A stretch of DNA of 64,000 bases from an uncultured Tropicimonas sp. (GTDB lineage Bacteria; Pseudomonadota; Alphaproteobacteria; Rhodobacterales; Rhodobacteraceae): the NCBI GenBank assembly GCA_947495685.1, contig CANLZY010000003.1, positions 157,154 to 221,153 on the forward strand. Reading direction: 5' to 3'. This document shows, piece after piece, positions 27,601 through 35,167 of this stretch. How positions within the stretch are numbered: the first letter of the stretch is position 1; each line of letters starts with the position of its first letter. A program made the position numbers and the translations under genes. The notes beneath the pieces were generated by a model, which did not search any database, was not told the origin of the DNA, and was given only the letters and a program-made list of their open reading frames with translations.

Positions 27601-27955
27601 TTTGGTTCCGATGAACCTGACCGCAAAGACCGGCGAACGGGTCGGTGGCGTGCGGTTCAAGGCATGGAAGCCGCCGGTGTCGCTGCATCCGGTTCTGGAA
27701 GTGGATGCACCGCTGGTCTTCGACATCTATGACACCTGGACCGGTCGATCCCTGGGAGGCTGCCGCTATCACGTCGCCCACCCCGGCGGTCGCAGCTTTG
27801 ACACTTTCCCGGTCAACGGAAACGAAGCAGAAGCCCGCAGGCTGAGTCGGTTCGAAGCGATGGGGCACACGCCCGATGCCTTTGAGCCCGCATCGGAAAC
27901 ACCGCATCCCGAGTTTCCGATGACGCTTGATCTGCGACGGCGGCCCGGTCTCTAG
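24641..27955 (+). CDS. Large transglutaminase / DUF2126 protein
   Basis: A 1104-residue cytoplasmic protein. Residues 1-110 form the bacterial transglutaminase N-terminal domain (YHLTHYKYDRPVTLGPQ), and 160-260 the papain-like transglutaminase core with Cys180 (GSCRDSSWL), His229 (DLHAWVEV) and Asp245 (GLDPTSG). From about 310 to the end is the DUF2126 domain (LTMGGEPTFVSIDD, PIQRWQARASGGW, GTGGGNHVVVGG, GLVEFRGFEMPP). In this family the whole set is co-encoded with circularly permuted ATP-grasp and alpha-E proteins and is predicted to make and trim isopeptide-linked products. It is the first gene of a three-gene operon with 3-base gaps. Confidence 0.9.
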   Translation: MSITASIYHLTHYKYDRPVTLGPQTIRLRPAPHSRTRVISHSLTVSPSGYFVNHQQDPYGNWLARFVFPEPVREFKIEVDLVADMSVYNPFDFFVEDSANTFPFDYGDEIAPDLSIYMRPDPVGPLLSDFLRTVPRDPMVTVDFLVMLNSRLASEITYEIRMEPGVQTAEVTLGRAAGSCRDSSWLLVQILRNLGLAARFVSGYLIQLKPDLVSLDGPAGTDHDFTDLHAWVEVYLPGAGWVGLDPTSGLLAGESHVPLAATPHYQNAAPIAGLASAAEVEFSFDMQVRRTAEHPRITKPFSDASWDALNSLGHAIDRRLEAGDVRLTMGGEPTFVSIDDFEGDEWNSDAVGPTKRGLADTMIRRLQERFSTGGLLHYGQGKWYPGETLPRWTFSLFWRKDGKPIWQDPELLAREETKEDVGPEDAQALLAQIARTLAVPSQNVLPAFEDPAEWIIKEGNLPENVTPDNSRLKDPEERARIAKVFERGLTTPAGYVLPIQRWQARASGGWLSEVWKLRRGKVFLVAGDSPVGYRLPLGTLPHVPESSYPFINPQDPTVPREPLPDIGPVEEQRQAISSRTETAAGQEQVEQTLGELGGPVRTAISVEARDGKLCVFLPPVETLEDYLELIAATETAARTIGRTVLIEGYSPPSDPRIDVIRVAPDPGVLEVNIHPAATWGDCVRTTETVYEEARQSRLGTDKFMIDGRHTGTGGGNHVVVGGATTTDSPFLRRPDLLKSLILFWQRHPSLSYLFSGTFVGPTSQAPRIDEARHDALYELEIALDQIWPPTDGTPPPPWLTDRLLRNSLIDVTGNTHRTEICIDKLFSPDGPTGRLGLVEFRGFEMPPNPRMSLAQQVLLRAIIARCWEDPISGNLTRWGTTLHDRFMLPAFIWEDFLDVLADLRAHDMVLDPAWFAAQAEFRFPFCGEVTYEDVTLELRQALEPWHVLGETGAIGGTVRYTDSSVERLQVKLSGANPDRYRVTANRRLVPMNLTAKTGERVGGVRFKAWKPPVSLHPVLEVDAPLVFDIYDTWTGRSLGGCRYHVAHPGGRSFDTFPVNGNEAEARRLSRFEAMGHTPDAFEPASETPHPEFPMTLDLRRRPGL

Positions 27956-27958
27956 ATC

Positions 27959-30367
27959 ATGCAACCGTCGCAAACCATTCCACCCTCCAGCGGCAGGCGC
28001 GACTTGCTGGAGGCCTATGCCAGGGTCGCAGGCAACCGTGACGAAATGCTCGGGGCCGATGGCCTGGTGAAACCGGCGTGGGAACCGTTCATCGACCATG
28101 TCAGCAACCTGCCCCCCGATGGGTTGGCCGATCGTTTTGCGCGCGGCGACCAATACCTGCGCGATGCGGGCGTGCTCTATCGGCAATATGACGAAGCGGT
28201 TTCCTCGGAACGGGAATGGCCCCTGAGCCACATCCCGGTCATTCTGGACGAAGACGAATGGCAGGAGATCTCGGCGGGCTTGATCGAGCGCGCGGATCTT
28301 CTGGAAGAGGTCGTTCGAGACCTTTACGGCAACAACGACCTTGTCGCATCCGGGCAATTGCCCGCGACGCTGCTGAGCCAGAATCCGGCGTGGTTGCGCC
28401 CCATGGTGGGTGTTCGACCCGCGGCTGACAATTTCCTTAACTTCCTGTCCTTCGAGATCGGCCGGGGCCCGGATGGCCGCTGGTGGGTGATCAGCGACCT
28501 GGTCGAGGCCCCATCCAGCGTCGGGTTTGCACTGGAAAACCGGGTCGCAATGGGCAAGGTCTTTCCAAACTACTTTGCGAACACCAACGTTCACCGTCTG
28601 GCCGGGTTCTTTCAAACCTTCCAGAAGATCCTGTTCGACATGCGTGGCGGGTCCGAAGGCGCGATCGCCCTGATGTCGCCGGGACCGATGAACCAGGATT
28701 ACGCGCAACACGCCTATATCGCGCGCTATCTCGGCATGCTGCTGGTCGAAGGCGAGGACCTGATCGTCCAGGACGGTCGGGCGATGGTGCGCACGGTCGC
28801 CGGCCCCGAGCCACTCAGCCTTTTGTGGAACAGGGTCCCCGGCATCCTGTGTGATCCACTGGAACTTGACCCGGACTCTCTGCTTGGCACGCCGGGCCTG
28901 CTGGATGCGCTGCGACGTCAGAGCCTCAAGACGGTCAATGCCATCGGGAGCGGCGTTCTGGAGACCCGTGCATTGATGGCCTTCCTGCCGAAAGTTGCCC
29001 GTGCACGTTTGGGCCGGGATCTGCGAATGCCCAACATCGCCACCTGGTGGTGCGGACACGAGGCCGAAAGAGATCACGTGATCGCCAACCGCGACACGAT
29101 GATGATCGGCTCCGCCTTTTCAACCGTTCCGCTGATGGCCAGCCCGGACGGCACTGCTCTGCCATCGGAAATCGACGGGTCGGATGCGGACAGGATCACC
29201 GGGCTGTTGCAGAATTCCGGGCGGGAACTGGTCGGTCAGGAGGCCGTAACGCTGTCGACAACCCCGACATTCGAAAACGGGGCGTTTGTCGCCCGGCCGA
29301 TGTGCGTGCGCATTTTCCTGGGCCGCTCCAGCACTGGCTGGCAGGTGATGCCCGGAGGCTATGCACGGGTCAGCGCCGGCAACGACGCCCAGGCCTTTGC
29401 GATGCAGCGTGGAGGAAAGGTTGCCGATGTCTGGGTTGTCAGCAATCGCCCGGTTCCCAAACCCAGCCTGCTGGCCACGGACGCGGCCACCGCGATGCGT
29501 CGATCCTCCAGGACGGCCCTGCCCAGCCGGGCCGCCGACAACCTGTTCTGGTTGGGCCGCTACGTCGAACGTGCAGAACTGAACATGCGATTGTTCCGTG
29601 CGTACTTTGCCCGCGTCAGTGACGGCGCCTCCCATGACACTGCCTTGTTGGCGTATCTGCGCACCCGGCTGATGGATGATGTCGAGCCCACGGTGTCCGC
29701 GATCGCGGAACGGTTCGGCGCACCACTGAACCATGCCCTGCACTCCGCGACCAAGATCGGCGACCGCCTCTCGCCGGACGGGATGATGGCGCTTCGTGGT
29801 CTGGTCACGATGCAGCGCGCGCTTGAAGGGCGCCAGCTGTCAACGCTGGAAATCCCGCGAGAGATCAGCGTGCTGCTTCGCCAGGTCACCGGTTTTGCCG
29901 GGCTGGTGCATGAGAATATGTACCGGAGCAATGGCTGGCGGTTCCTGAGCCTTGGAATGTCCCTGGAACGCGCCGCCCTGATGTCCAGACTCCTGGCGCA
30001 GTTGACAGCACCGGAGGCGCCCGATGGCGCGCTCGACCTTGCACTGGAAATCGGCGACAGCGTTGTCACGCACCGGTCGCGCTTTTCAATCCTTGCGGAT
30101 CGGACGTCGGTCCTGGACCTGTTGGCGCTTGATGATCAGAACCCGCGCGCAATTCGCTACCACATCTCTCGGGCGCGACGTCACATTTCGCAACTTCCGG
30201 GCGACGCCGAAGGCCACGCCCTGACACAGGTGGCCCGAATGGTGCTGACGCTCGAAACACGGCTTGCCACCGAAGAGGCGTCGTCATTTTTGCCTGACGT
30301 CCTGATGCAGGTGGAAAGGGACATCTGGGAGCTGTCGGACGCCCTGACCGTGGCGCATCTGGTGTAA
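27959..30367 (+). CDS. Circularly permuted ATP-grasp / alpha-E fusion protein
   Basis: An 802-residue fusion. Residues about 1-490 are the circularly permuted ATP-grasp ligase (DUF404/DUF407), with conserved stretches RDLYGNNDLVASGQLPA, WWVISDLVEAPSSVGFALEN and VARARLGRDLRMPNIATWWC. Residues about 523-800 are the helical alpha-E (DUF403) domain, starting SRAADNLFWLGRYVERAELN. The two parts are often separate genes; fusion is common in alphaproteobacteria. The ATP-grasp part is predicted to form amide or peptide bonds. Products are not known from sequence. Confidence 0.9.
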   Translation: MQPSQTIPPSSGRRDLLEAYARVAGNRDEMLGADGLVKPAWEPFIDHVSNLPPDGLADRFARGDQYLRDAGVLYRQYDEAVSSEREWPLSHIPVILDEDEWQEISAGLIERADLLEEVVRDLYGNNDLVASGQLPATLLSQNPAWLRPMVGVRPAADNFLNFLSFEIGRGPDGRWWVISDLVEAPSSVGFALENRVAMGKVFPNYFANTNVHRLAGFFQTFQKILFDMRGGSEGAIALMSPGPMNQDYAQHAYIARYLGMLLVEGEDLIVQDGRAMVRTVAGPEPLSLLWNRVPGILCDPLELDPDSLLGTPGLLDALRRQSLKTVNAIGSGVLETRALMAFLPKVARARLGRDLRMPNIATWWCGHEAERDHVIANRDTMMIGSAFSTVPLMASPDGTALPSEIDGSDADRITGLLQNSGRELVGQEAVTLSTTPTFENGAFVARPMCVRIFLGRSSTGWQVMPGGYARVSAGNDAQAFAMQRGGKVADVWVVSNRPVPKPSLLATDAATAMRRSSRTALPSRAADNLFWLGRYVERAELNMRLFRAYFARVSDGASHDTALLAYLRTRLMDDVEPTVSAIAERFGAPLNHALHSATKIGDRLSPDGMMALRGLVTMQRALEGRQLSTLEIPREISVLLRQVTGFAGLVHENMYRSNGWRFLSLGMSLERAALMSRLLAQLTAPEAPDGALDLALEIGDSVVTHRSRFSILADRTSVLDLLALDDQNPRAIRYHISRARRHISQLPGDAEGHALTQVARMVLTLETRLATEEASSFLPDVLMQVERDIWELSDALTVAHLV

Positions 30368-30370
30368 CTG

Positions 30371-31249
30371 ATGATCTACGATATCCGGCTCTCTATCTCG
30401 CACAGATATGCGCATCCCGCCGGCAACGGTCGTCATCTGGTGCGTGTCCTGCCAAGGATGTTCCACGACAGGCACCGTGTCACCGCGCAACTGGTCGAGG
30501 TCCTGCCAGAGCCCACCCAACGGCAGGACCGCATCGATTTCTTTGGCAATCAGGTCACCTCGATCACCCATGTCCAACCACATGACGCGATGACCATTCG
30601 CATGGCGTGCCGGGTGGAAATGGCGCCGGTCAAGCCCTGCTGGGATGTCTCGCCCGCAGTGGAGACGTTGCGGCACCAGGTGGCAGGCATTCGCGATCTT
30701 GCACCGACATCCCCGGTCCATTTTCTGGGTCCATCCTACAGATTGTCACCAACCCCCGAAATCACACAATTCGCGCGGGACAATTCGAGCCCACAAGACA
30801 CGGTTGCGCAGAACGTCATTCGCCTCGGGTCGGCATTGCATTCCACCATGACCTTTGATCCCGATGCGACCACCGTTGACACGGATCCAGCCGAAGCCTT
30901 TCAGCAAAGACGCGGGGTCTGTCAGGACCTGTCGCACATCATGATCCTCGCCCTGCAATCTCTGGGCATTCCGGCCGGGTACGTCAGCGGTTATCTGCGG
31001 ACCCTGCCGCCCGAGGGTGGTGTGCGATTGGCCGGAGTCGACGCGATGCACGCCTGGGTGCAGGCCTGGTGCGGGCACTCGCATGGCTGGATCGAATACG
31101 ACCCGACAAATGCCACCCTAGTCGGGACAGACCATATCGTCGTCGGATACGGACGCGATTATTCCGATGTCAGTCCCGTTATTGGACACCTGAGATCCTC
31201 CGGAGATCAGGTGAACACACAATCGGTCGATGTCGCCTGTGTTGACTGA
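30371..31249 (+). CDS. Transglutaminase-like cysteine peptidase-fold protein, second copy
   Basis: A 292-residue protein with the transglutaminase N-terminal domain (IRLSISHRYAHPAGNGRHLV) and core: Cys184 in RRGVCQDLSHI, His in DAMHAWVQ, Asp in WIEYDPTN. It closes the operon begun at 24641. In many genomes a proteasome-type peptidase gene follows; here an IS66 copy has inserted with its 8-bp target duplication covering the TGA stop (31247-31249), and no such peptidase is found on the far side. The reading frame and stop are unchanged by the insertion. Confidence 0.9.
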   Translation: MIYDIRLSISHRYAHPAGNGRHLVRVLPRMFHDRHRVTAQLVEVLPEPTQRQDRIDFFGNQVTSITHVQPHDAMTIRMACRVEMAPVKPCWDVSPAVETLRHQVAGIRDLAPTSPVHFLGPSYRLSPTPEITQFARDNSSPQDTVAQNVIRLGSALHSTMTFDPDATTVDTDPAEAFQQRRGVCQDLSHIMILALQSLGIPAGYVSGYLRTLPPEGGVRLAGVDAMHAWVQAWCGHSHGWIEYDPTNATLVGTDHIVVGYGRDYSDVSPVIGHLRSSGDQVNTQSVDVACVD

Positions 31250-31252
31250 ACC
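31245..31252. repeat. Left target-site duplication of the IS66 element
   Basis: ACTGAACC, identical to 33908-33915. It includes the stop codon of the transglutaminase gene. Eight bases is the usual duplication length for IS66. Confidence 0.93.
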
Positions 31253-31458
31253 GTAAGCGGCGGCTGCATGCCACGGGGGCTTCAACTTGACGGCTTGAAG
31301 TTCCAAGGAAGCAGTTCGTCGATCCGGCTTTGAGGATGTCCTGCGGCGATGGCTTCCAGAGTGGCCTTGAGATAGGCGAATGGCTCCACGCTGTTGATCT
31401 TTGCGGTTGCGATGAGGGAGGCGATGCGGGCCCAGGAGCGTCCGCCTTCGTCGTGATC

Positions 31459-31497
31459 CCATTGCCCGGCAGGCGATTGTCTGCAATCGCTGAGAGG
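31459..31497 (+). repeat. Palindromic repeat, copy B, inside tnpC
   Basis: Hairpin GCGATTG / CAATCGC (31473-31479, 31484-31490) flanked by CCATTGCCCGGCAG and TGAGAGG. It is very similar to copy A at 33122-33158, with compensatory base changes in the stem. Its insertion shifts the tnpC frame between NALF and HDEGG. Confidence 0.8.
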
Positions 31498-32015
31498 GGG
31501 CGAAGAGCGCATTCTTTCTCGTCAGGGCAATTGGGCGGATCAAATTCTCAACGCAGTTGGAATCGATTTCGACACGACCGTCGTGGAGGAAGGTCTGCAG
31601 CCCGTCCCAGTGGTGGTGGATATAGGCGAGTTTCTCGCCCAGGCGGGATTTGGAGGAGATGCGAGGGCGCTGTGCCTGCAGCCAGTCGCCGAACTCGGCG
31701 ACCAGGGGCGCGGAGCGGGCCTTTCGGGCGGACAGGCGCTGGCCGGGGCCCATGCCGCGGATTTCGGCTTCAATGCGGTAGAATTCCGCGATCCGGCGCA
31801 GGCCCTCGTCGGCGATCCCGGAGCCATCGCGGTCGAAGACCTCCTTCAGTTTCCGGCGCGCGTGGGCCCAGCAATGGGCGACCGTGATCGGGTCGCCGCC
31901 CTTTCGGGTTGGGCGTGTCAGCCGGTTGTAGCCCTGGTAGCCGTCGAGCTGCAGGATGCCATCGAAGCCCGTCAGGATACGTTCCGCGTTTTGGCCTGCG
32001 CGGTCGGGGGCATAG

Positions 32016-32053
32016 CTTCTCGAGCATGCAAGAATGCCCTGCCAGCCGACGGG
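32016..32053 (-). repeat. Palindromic repeat, copy C, inside tnpC (opposite orientation)
   Basis: Read leftward it gives CTGGCAGGGCATTCTTGCAT, then GCTCGAGAAG, which aligns with copy A (CCGGCAGGCGATGCTTGCAT, CGCCGAGAGG) at about 22 of 30 positions and keeps most of the stem pairing. It lies exactly where the tnpC frame is first lost. More diverged than copy B, so the assignment is slightly less certain. Confidence 0.65.
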
Positions 32054-32962
32054 TGAAGACCACGCCGGGCGGATCATCTCCACCCCATCCCCGGTCGTCC
32101 CGAGCCAGGGCCCAGAGATACCCGGTCTTCGTTCGCCCCCGGCCGGGATCGAGAACCGGGGCGGTCGTCTCGTCCATAAACAGTTTTGTGGACGTCTTCA
32201 GGTGCTCGGCCAACCGATCCACGACCGGGGCAAGGTGGAACGCGGCGCTGCCGATCCAATCGGCCAAAGTGCTACGGTGCAAATCGATCCCGGAGCGGGC
32301 CAGGATCTGGCTCTGTCTGTATAGCGGCAGGTGATCCGCATACTTGCTGACCAGGACATGGGCGATGGCACCTTCGGTCGGCAGGCCGCCTTCGATCAGG
32401 TGGCTGGGTGCCGGCGTCTGGATCACACCTTCGGCGCAGGCGCGACAGGCATACTTCGGACGGATGGTGACGATGACCCGCAGTTGCGCGGGCACGATGT
32501 CCAGCCGTTCGGTGCGATCTTCGCCGATCCGGTGCATCTCTCCGCAGCCACAGGGGCATTCCAGGCTGTCGGGTTCGATCACCTGTTCGATCCGCGGCAG
32601 GTCCTTGGGCAGATTGCCATGATTGCGCCGGACGGTGCGACGTGTGGCAAGCTGCGAGGAGGTCTGTTCGTCCTGCTGCGTCTCGACCTCCGCCACCGCT
32701 GTTTCAAGATCCTCGAACGCCAGCTGGCGCTCGTCCTCGCTCAGCTTTTCCGACCGCTTTCCATGCACCACCTGATTCAACTCGGCCACGAGATGCTCCA
32801 GGCGCTTGTTGATCTCCTTGAGAGCGTCCCGCTCGCGCAGCACCGCCAGAACAGCGTCGCGCTGGTCTTCGGGGATGGCAGAAAGGTCGATGGCAGGGGC
32901 GCTGGACATGGGCCGGTTTTACCCCGATCCGGCACGGATGGCCTGCGATTAAAGCCTCCGAG

Positions 32963-33418
32963 TCACTCTGCCACAGCCGGTCGGCGCGCCTCCAAAGACC
33001 GCACCCGCCGCCAGTCCAGGCCGGCGGACAGGGCCTCGAATTGCGCCCGGTTCAGCGTCATCGTGCCATTCCGGATTGCCGGCCACGTGAATGCGCTCTC
33101 CTCCAGCCGTTTGTAGGCTATCCATTGTCCGGCAGGCGATGCTTGCATCGCCGAGAGGAACCAGCCCGGCGGGCTCCGCCCGTTCTTGCCTCAAACTGTC
33201 CCCCAGACAGTTTGCCGCCTTCGGCGGACCGGCGCGAACTCCCAAAAGAGGATTTTCAACCTGTCGGCCCGCTTGGCCCGGAAAACAAACACGGTGCCGG
33301 TGAAAGGATCTTCCTGCAGCACCGACTGCACCAGCGCCGCCAACCCGTCATGCCCTTTCCGGAAATCCACCGGGTTCGTTGCCACCAGGATCCGCACGCC
33401 CTGCGATGGCATCAGCAT
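32963..33418 (-). pseudogene. tnpB: IS66 accessory gene tnpB, interrupted by a repeat insert
   Basis: The first part (MLMPSQGVRILVATNPVDF, then RKGHDGLAALVQSVLQEDPF and DRLKILFW) and the last part (AYKRLEESAFTWPAIRNG, ending EARRPAVAE) are both clearly TnpB, the conserved IS66 orf2 protein. About 120 bases of palindromic repeat (33119-33238) separate them and introduce a stop. The intact family protein is about 115 residues. The start overlaps the end of tnpA by 7 bases, as usual. Confidence 0.88.
33119..33238. repeat. Composite palindromic repeat inserted in tnpB (includes copy A)
   Basis: Four hairpins lie in a row: GGCGATGC-TT-GCATCGCC (33135-33152, copy A), GGCGG-GCT-CCGCC (33168-33180), CAAACTGTC / GACAGTTTG (33192-33214) and CCGCC-TTC-GGCGG (33215-33227). 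The block is absent from a normal tnpB. It may be one composite element or two insertions; copy A resembles the inserts in tnpC. REP-like elements of this kind are frequent in Rhodobacterales genomes, from memory. Confidence 0.8.
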
Positions 33419-33834
33419 GGCCGAGAACCGAGCGCATACACGATTTCCGCGATACGCCTGGCGGGCGTGTCGGACGCCAACTCGATCCTGACCTCGCCAA
33501 CCACGATCCGGATGCCTTCATCGCCATGGACCATCTCTCGGGGCGGTTCCTCCGGCTCCACCTCACACACCACCAACGGCGCAAAGACCGGCTCCTCGAT
33601 TTCCGGCGCTGGCAGAACCAGCTTTCCCTGCTGCGCCAACCGCCGCCACGCCGAGAGTTGGTTCGGCTGAAGGTCGAAACGCTCCGCCACGGCATTCACC
33701 GTCGCGCCGGGTTCCAGTGCCTCCACAACAGCCCGCGCCCTCACGTCATCCGGCCACCGCCGGTGCCCCGACGCATAGATCTCCACGCCCAACGATCTGA
33801 GAAACGAATTCTGAGCACACATTGCGAAACGCAC
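33412..33834 (-). CDS. tnpA: IS66 accessory protein TnpA
   Basis: A 140-residue protein with an N-terminal helix-turn-helix (ARAVVEALEPGATVNAVAER, then FDLQPNQLSAWRRLAQ), the IS66 orf1 type. It is the only uninterrupted gene of the element. Start could be the ATG at 33834 or the one at 33822. Confidence 0.88.
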   Translation of the reverse strand: MRFAMCAQNSFLRSLGVEIYASGHRRWPDDVRARAVVEALEPGATVNAVAERFDLQPNQLSAWRRLAQQGKLVLPAPEIEEPVFAPLVVCEVEPEEPPREMVHGDEGIRIVVGEVRIELASDTPARRIAEIVYALGSRPC

Positions 33835-33907
33835 TCCCCATCATGAGATGGCAGAGATCTCGCAGCCGACGGTCGATCCTACAACGTGGGCCTCAGCCGT
33901 CGCTTAC

Positions 33908-33915
33908 ACTGAACC
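33908..33915. repeat. Right target-site duplication of the IS66 element
   Basis: ACTGAACC immediately outside the right inverted repeat, identical to 31245-31252. Confidence 0.93.
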
Positions 33916-34093
33916 GTGCCCTGTCAGCTGAGCAATCCTCCGTCTTGCCCCCCAACCAGATCAAACGGCCATTCCCGTTCGTCCATGTCTGGCACACGAG
34001 GTGAAATCCCAGATCGCCTGACAGGGCCGCGATCGGCCAACAGGGGTGGCGCGCGATGCAGGTCGTCATCGGCGCGCCATGTGATCCTGGCTC

Positions 34094-34138
34094 GCCAGAC
34101 CAACGGTCTGGCCCGTTCGGACAGGGCTCGATGCCCTG
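34094..34138 (-). terminator. Tandem hairpins after the cupin gene
   Basis: GCCAGACC-AAC-GGTCTGGC (34094-34112) and CAGGGC-TCGAT-GCCCTG (34122-34138) lie just beyond the stop of the leftward cupin gene. They probably end the large leftward operon. No T run is present on either side. Confidence 0.45.
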
Positions 34139-34156
34139 CCCGACCGGGCCTGTTCC

Positions 34157-35122
34157 TCAACCGCCCCAGGTCGGACCGGCGGGATCGTCGGTGGCGGTGA
34201 CGCGATAGAGGCTCGCCTCGCCGGTCATCGACGGCGCAATCGCATGGGCCTGGCCCGGCTCCATCAGCGCGGTATCTCCGGGGTTCAGCACGGTGCCCCC
34301 CCCCTCCCAACGCAACCGCCAGTGACCTCGCACGGGCATCAGGACAGTGTGCTTGTCGCGCGCCGCCAAGGTATCCCCCTCCGACCCACGGGTCAGGAAT
34401 TCTACCTCGAAACCCGGTTTGTCCTTGAGCAACGCCTCTTCGCCGATGACCTTGGCCGGCTTGCGCGCAGCCAGTGCCATGAGATCCCAGTACCGGGCCA
34501 CGTAGTCGCGAATGACACCCTCGACCGGAACCTCAGGAATGGCCTTCAACTCTTCCGCGCTCAGCACAGGCATCGGCTTCACCCCATCCGGCAGCGCCTC
34601 GCCCTTCCGGGAGTCATACAGTCGCCCGGTTTCCGCTAGAACCAGCCCGTGTTTGGCCGCATCCTCGATCACCTGCGGCGCCCATGTCACGCCGCCACCG
34701 GCATCGTCGCCGCCAAGGATCGCCATGATCATCCCGTAGTCCGTGCCGACATTTTCGAACCCGCGAAAGATACCCGTCGGAATGTTGAAGATATCGCCTT
34801 CCTCGGCGATGAATTCCCCCGCCGTGCCATACCGGCCCCAGAAGAACCTCCAGCGCCCCTTGAGCACGAAAAACACTTCGGCCGTGGTGTGGGTGTGCAA
34901 CGAGTTGCGGCAATTGGGTGGCTGACCGGCGGCCCCGATGTTGAACCCGGGCGTCTCGGTGATGTGTACATGCTGATCGGCACTTTCCGACACGCCGCCA
35001 CCGATGATGGTGAAGTTCTCCTTCTGATCGGATCCCGGTGTATGGGCATCGATAAAGGCCGTCTTGCAGGGCTTCAGGTCGCCGTAGCGCACGATGCGTT
35101 GGTCCATGTCGCGTGGTGTCAT
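34157..35122 (-). CDS. Bicupin protein
   Basis: A 321-residue protein with two cupin beta-barrels. The N-terminal barrel shows a metal-binding-type motif (SLHTHTTAEVFFVLKGRW ... GDIFNIPTGIFRGFEN); the C-terminal barrel (HTVLMPVRGHWRLRWEGG ... GDTALMEPGQAHAIAP) has a poorer first motif. It is the last gene of a LacI-controlled locus. Bicupins act as dioxygenases, isomerases or sugar-binding proteins; here an isomerase or dioxygenase acting on the imported compound is plausible but unproven. Confidence 0.75.
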   Translation of the reverse strand: MTPRDMDQRIVRYGDLKPCKTAFIDAHTPGSDQKENFTIIGGGVSESADQHVHITETPGFNIGAAGQPPNCRNSLHTHTTAEVFFVLKGRWRFFWGRYGTAGEFIAEEGDIFNIPTGIFRGFENVGTDYGMIMAILGGDDAGGGVTWAPQVIEDAAKHGLVLAETGRLYDSRKGEALPDGVKPMPVLSAEELKAIPEVPVEGVIRDYVARYWDLMALAARKPAKVIGEEALLKDKPGFEVEFLTRGSEGDTLAARDKHTVLMPVRGHWRLRWEGGGTVLNPGDTALMEPGQAHAIAPSMTGEASLYRVTATDDPAGPTWGG

Positions 35123-35167
35123 ATTGTCCCTCCCTCGGGCGCGCGGCCCGGTCTTTCGCGGAATTGA

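Larger units (their letters stand above)
31282..32909 (-). pseudogene. tnpC: IS66 transposase tnpC, broken by two palindromic inserts
   Basis: The DDE transposase of IS66 in three reading-frame pieces. The N-terminal helical region (IPEDQRDAVLAVLRERD), zinc-finger region (CPCGCGEMHRIGEDRTERLD) and first catalytic Asp (KLFMDETTAPVLDPG) are in one frame. Near 32016-32053 a palindrome shifts the frame after GVVFT; the sequence resumes as YAPDRAGQNAERIL with the second Asp (LQLDGYQGYN) and the Glu (CVENLIRPIALTRKNALF). A second palindrome at 31459-31497 shifts it again before HDEGGRSWARIASLI. The C-terminus ends ELLPWNFKPSS. Joining the three parts restores a normal-length protein. Confidence 0.9.
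31253..33907 (-). mobile_element. IS66-family insertion sequence (2655 bp), decayed
   Basis: The ends are inverted repeats beginning GTAAGCGGCGGCTG (left, from 31253) and GTAAGCGACGGCTG (right, read leftward from 33907), the usual IS66 termini, and the element is flanked by perfect 8-bp repeats ACTGAACC. It carries tnpA, tnpB and tnpC in the standard leftward order. tnpB and tnpC are interrupted by small palindromic repeats, so the copy cannot encode its own transposase. The intact flanks show that it arrived by transposition. Confidence 0.93.

Noticed and set aside
30371..31249. Transglutaminase gene disrupted by IS66
   Set aside because: The target duplication keeps the stop codon in place; the protein is full length.
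31459..33238. CRISPR array from the repeated palindromes
   Set aside because: Only three diverged copies, irregular spacing, both orientations, and inside transposase genes; no cas genes.
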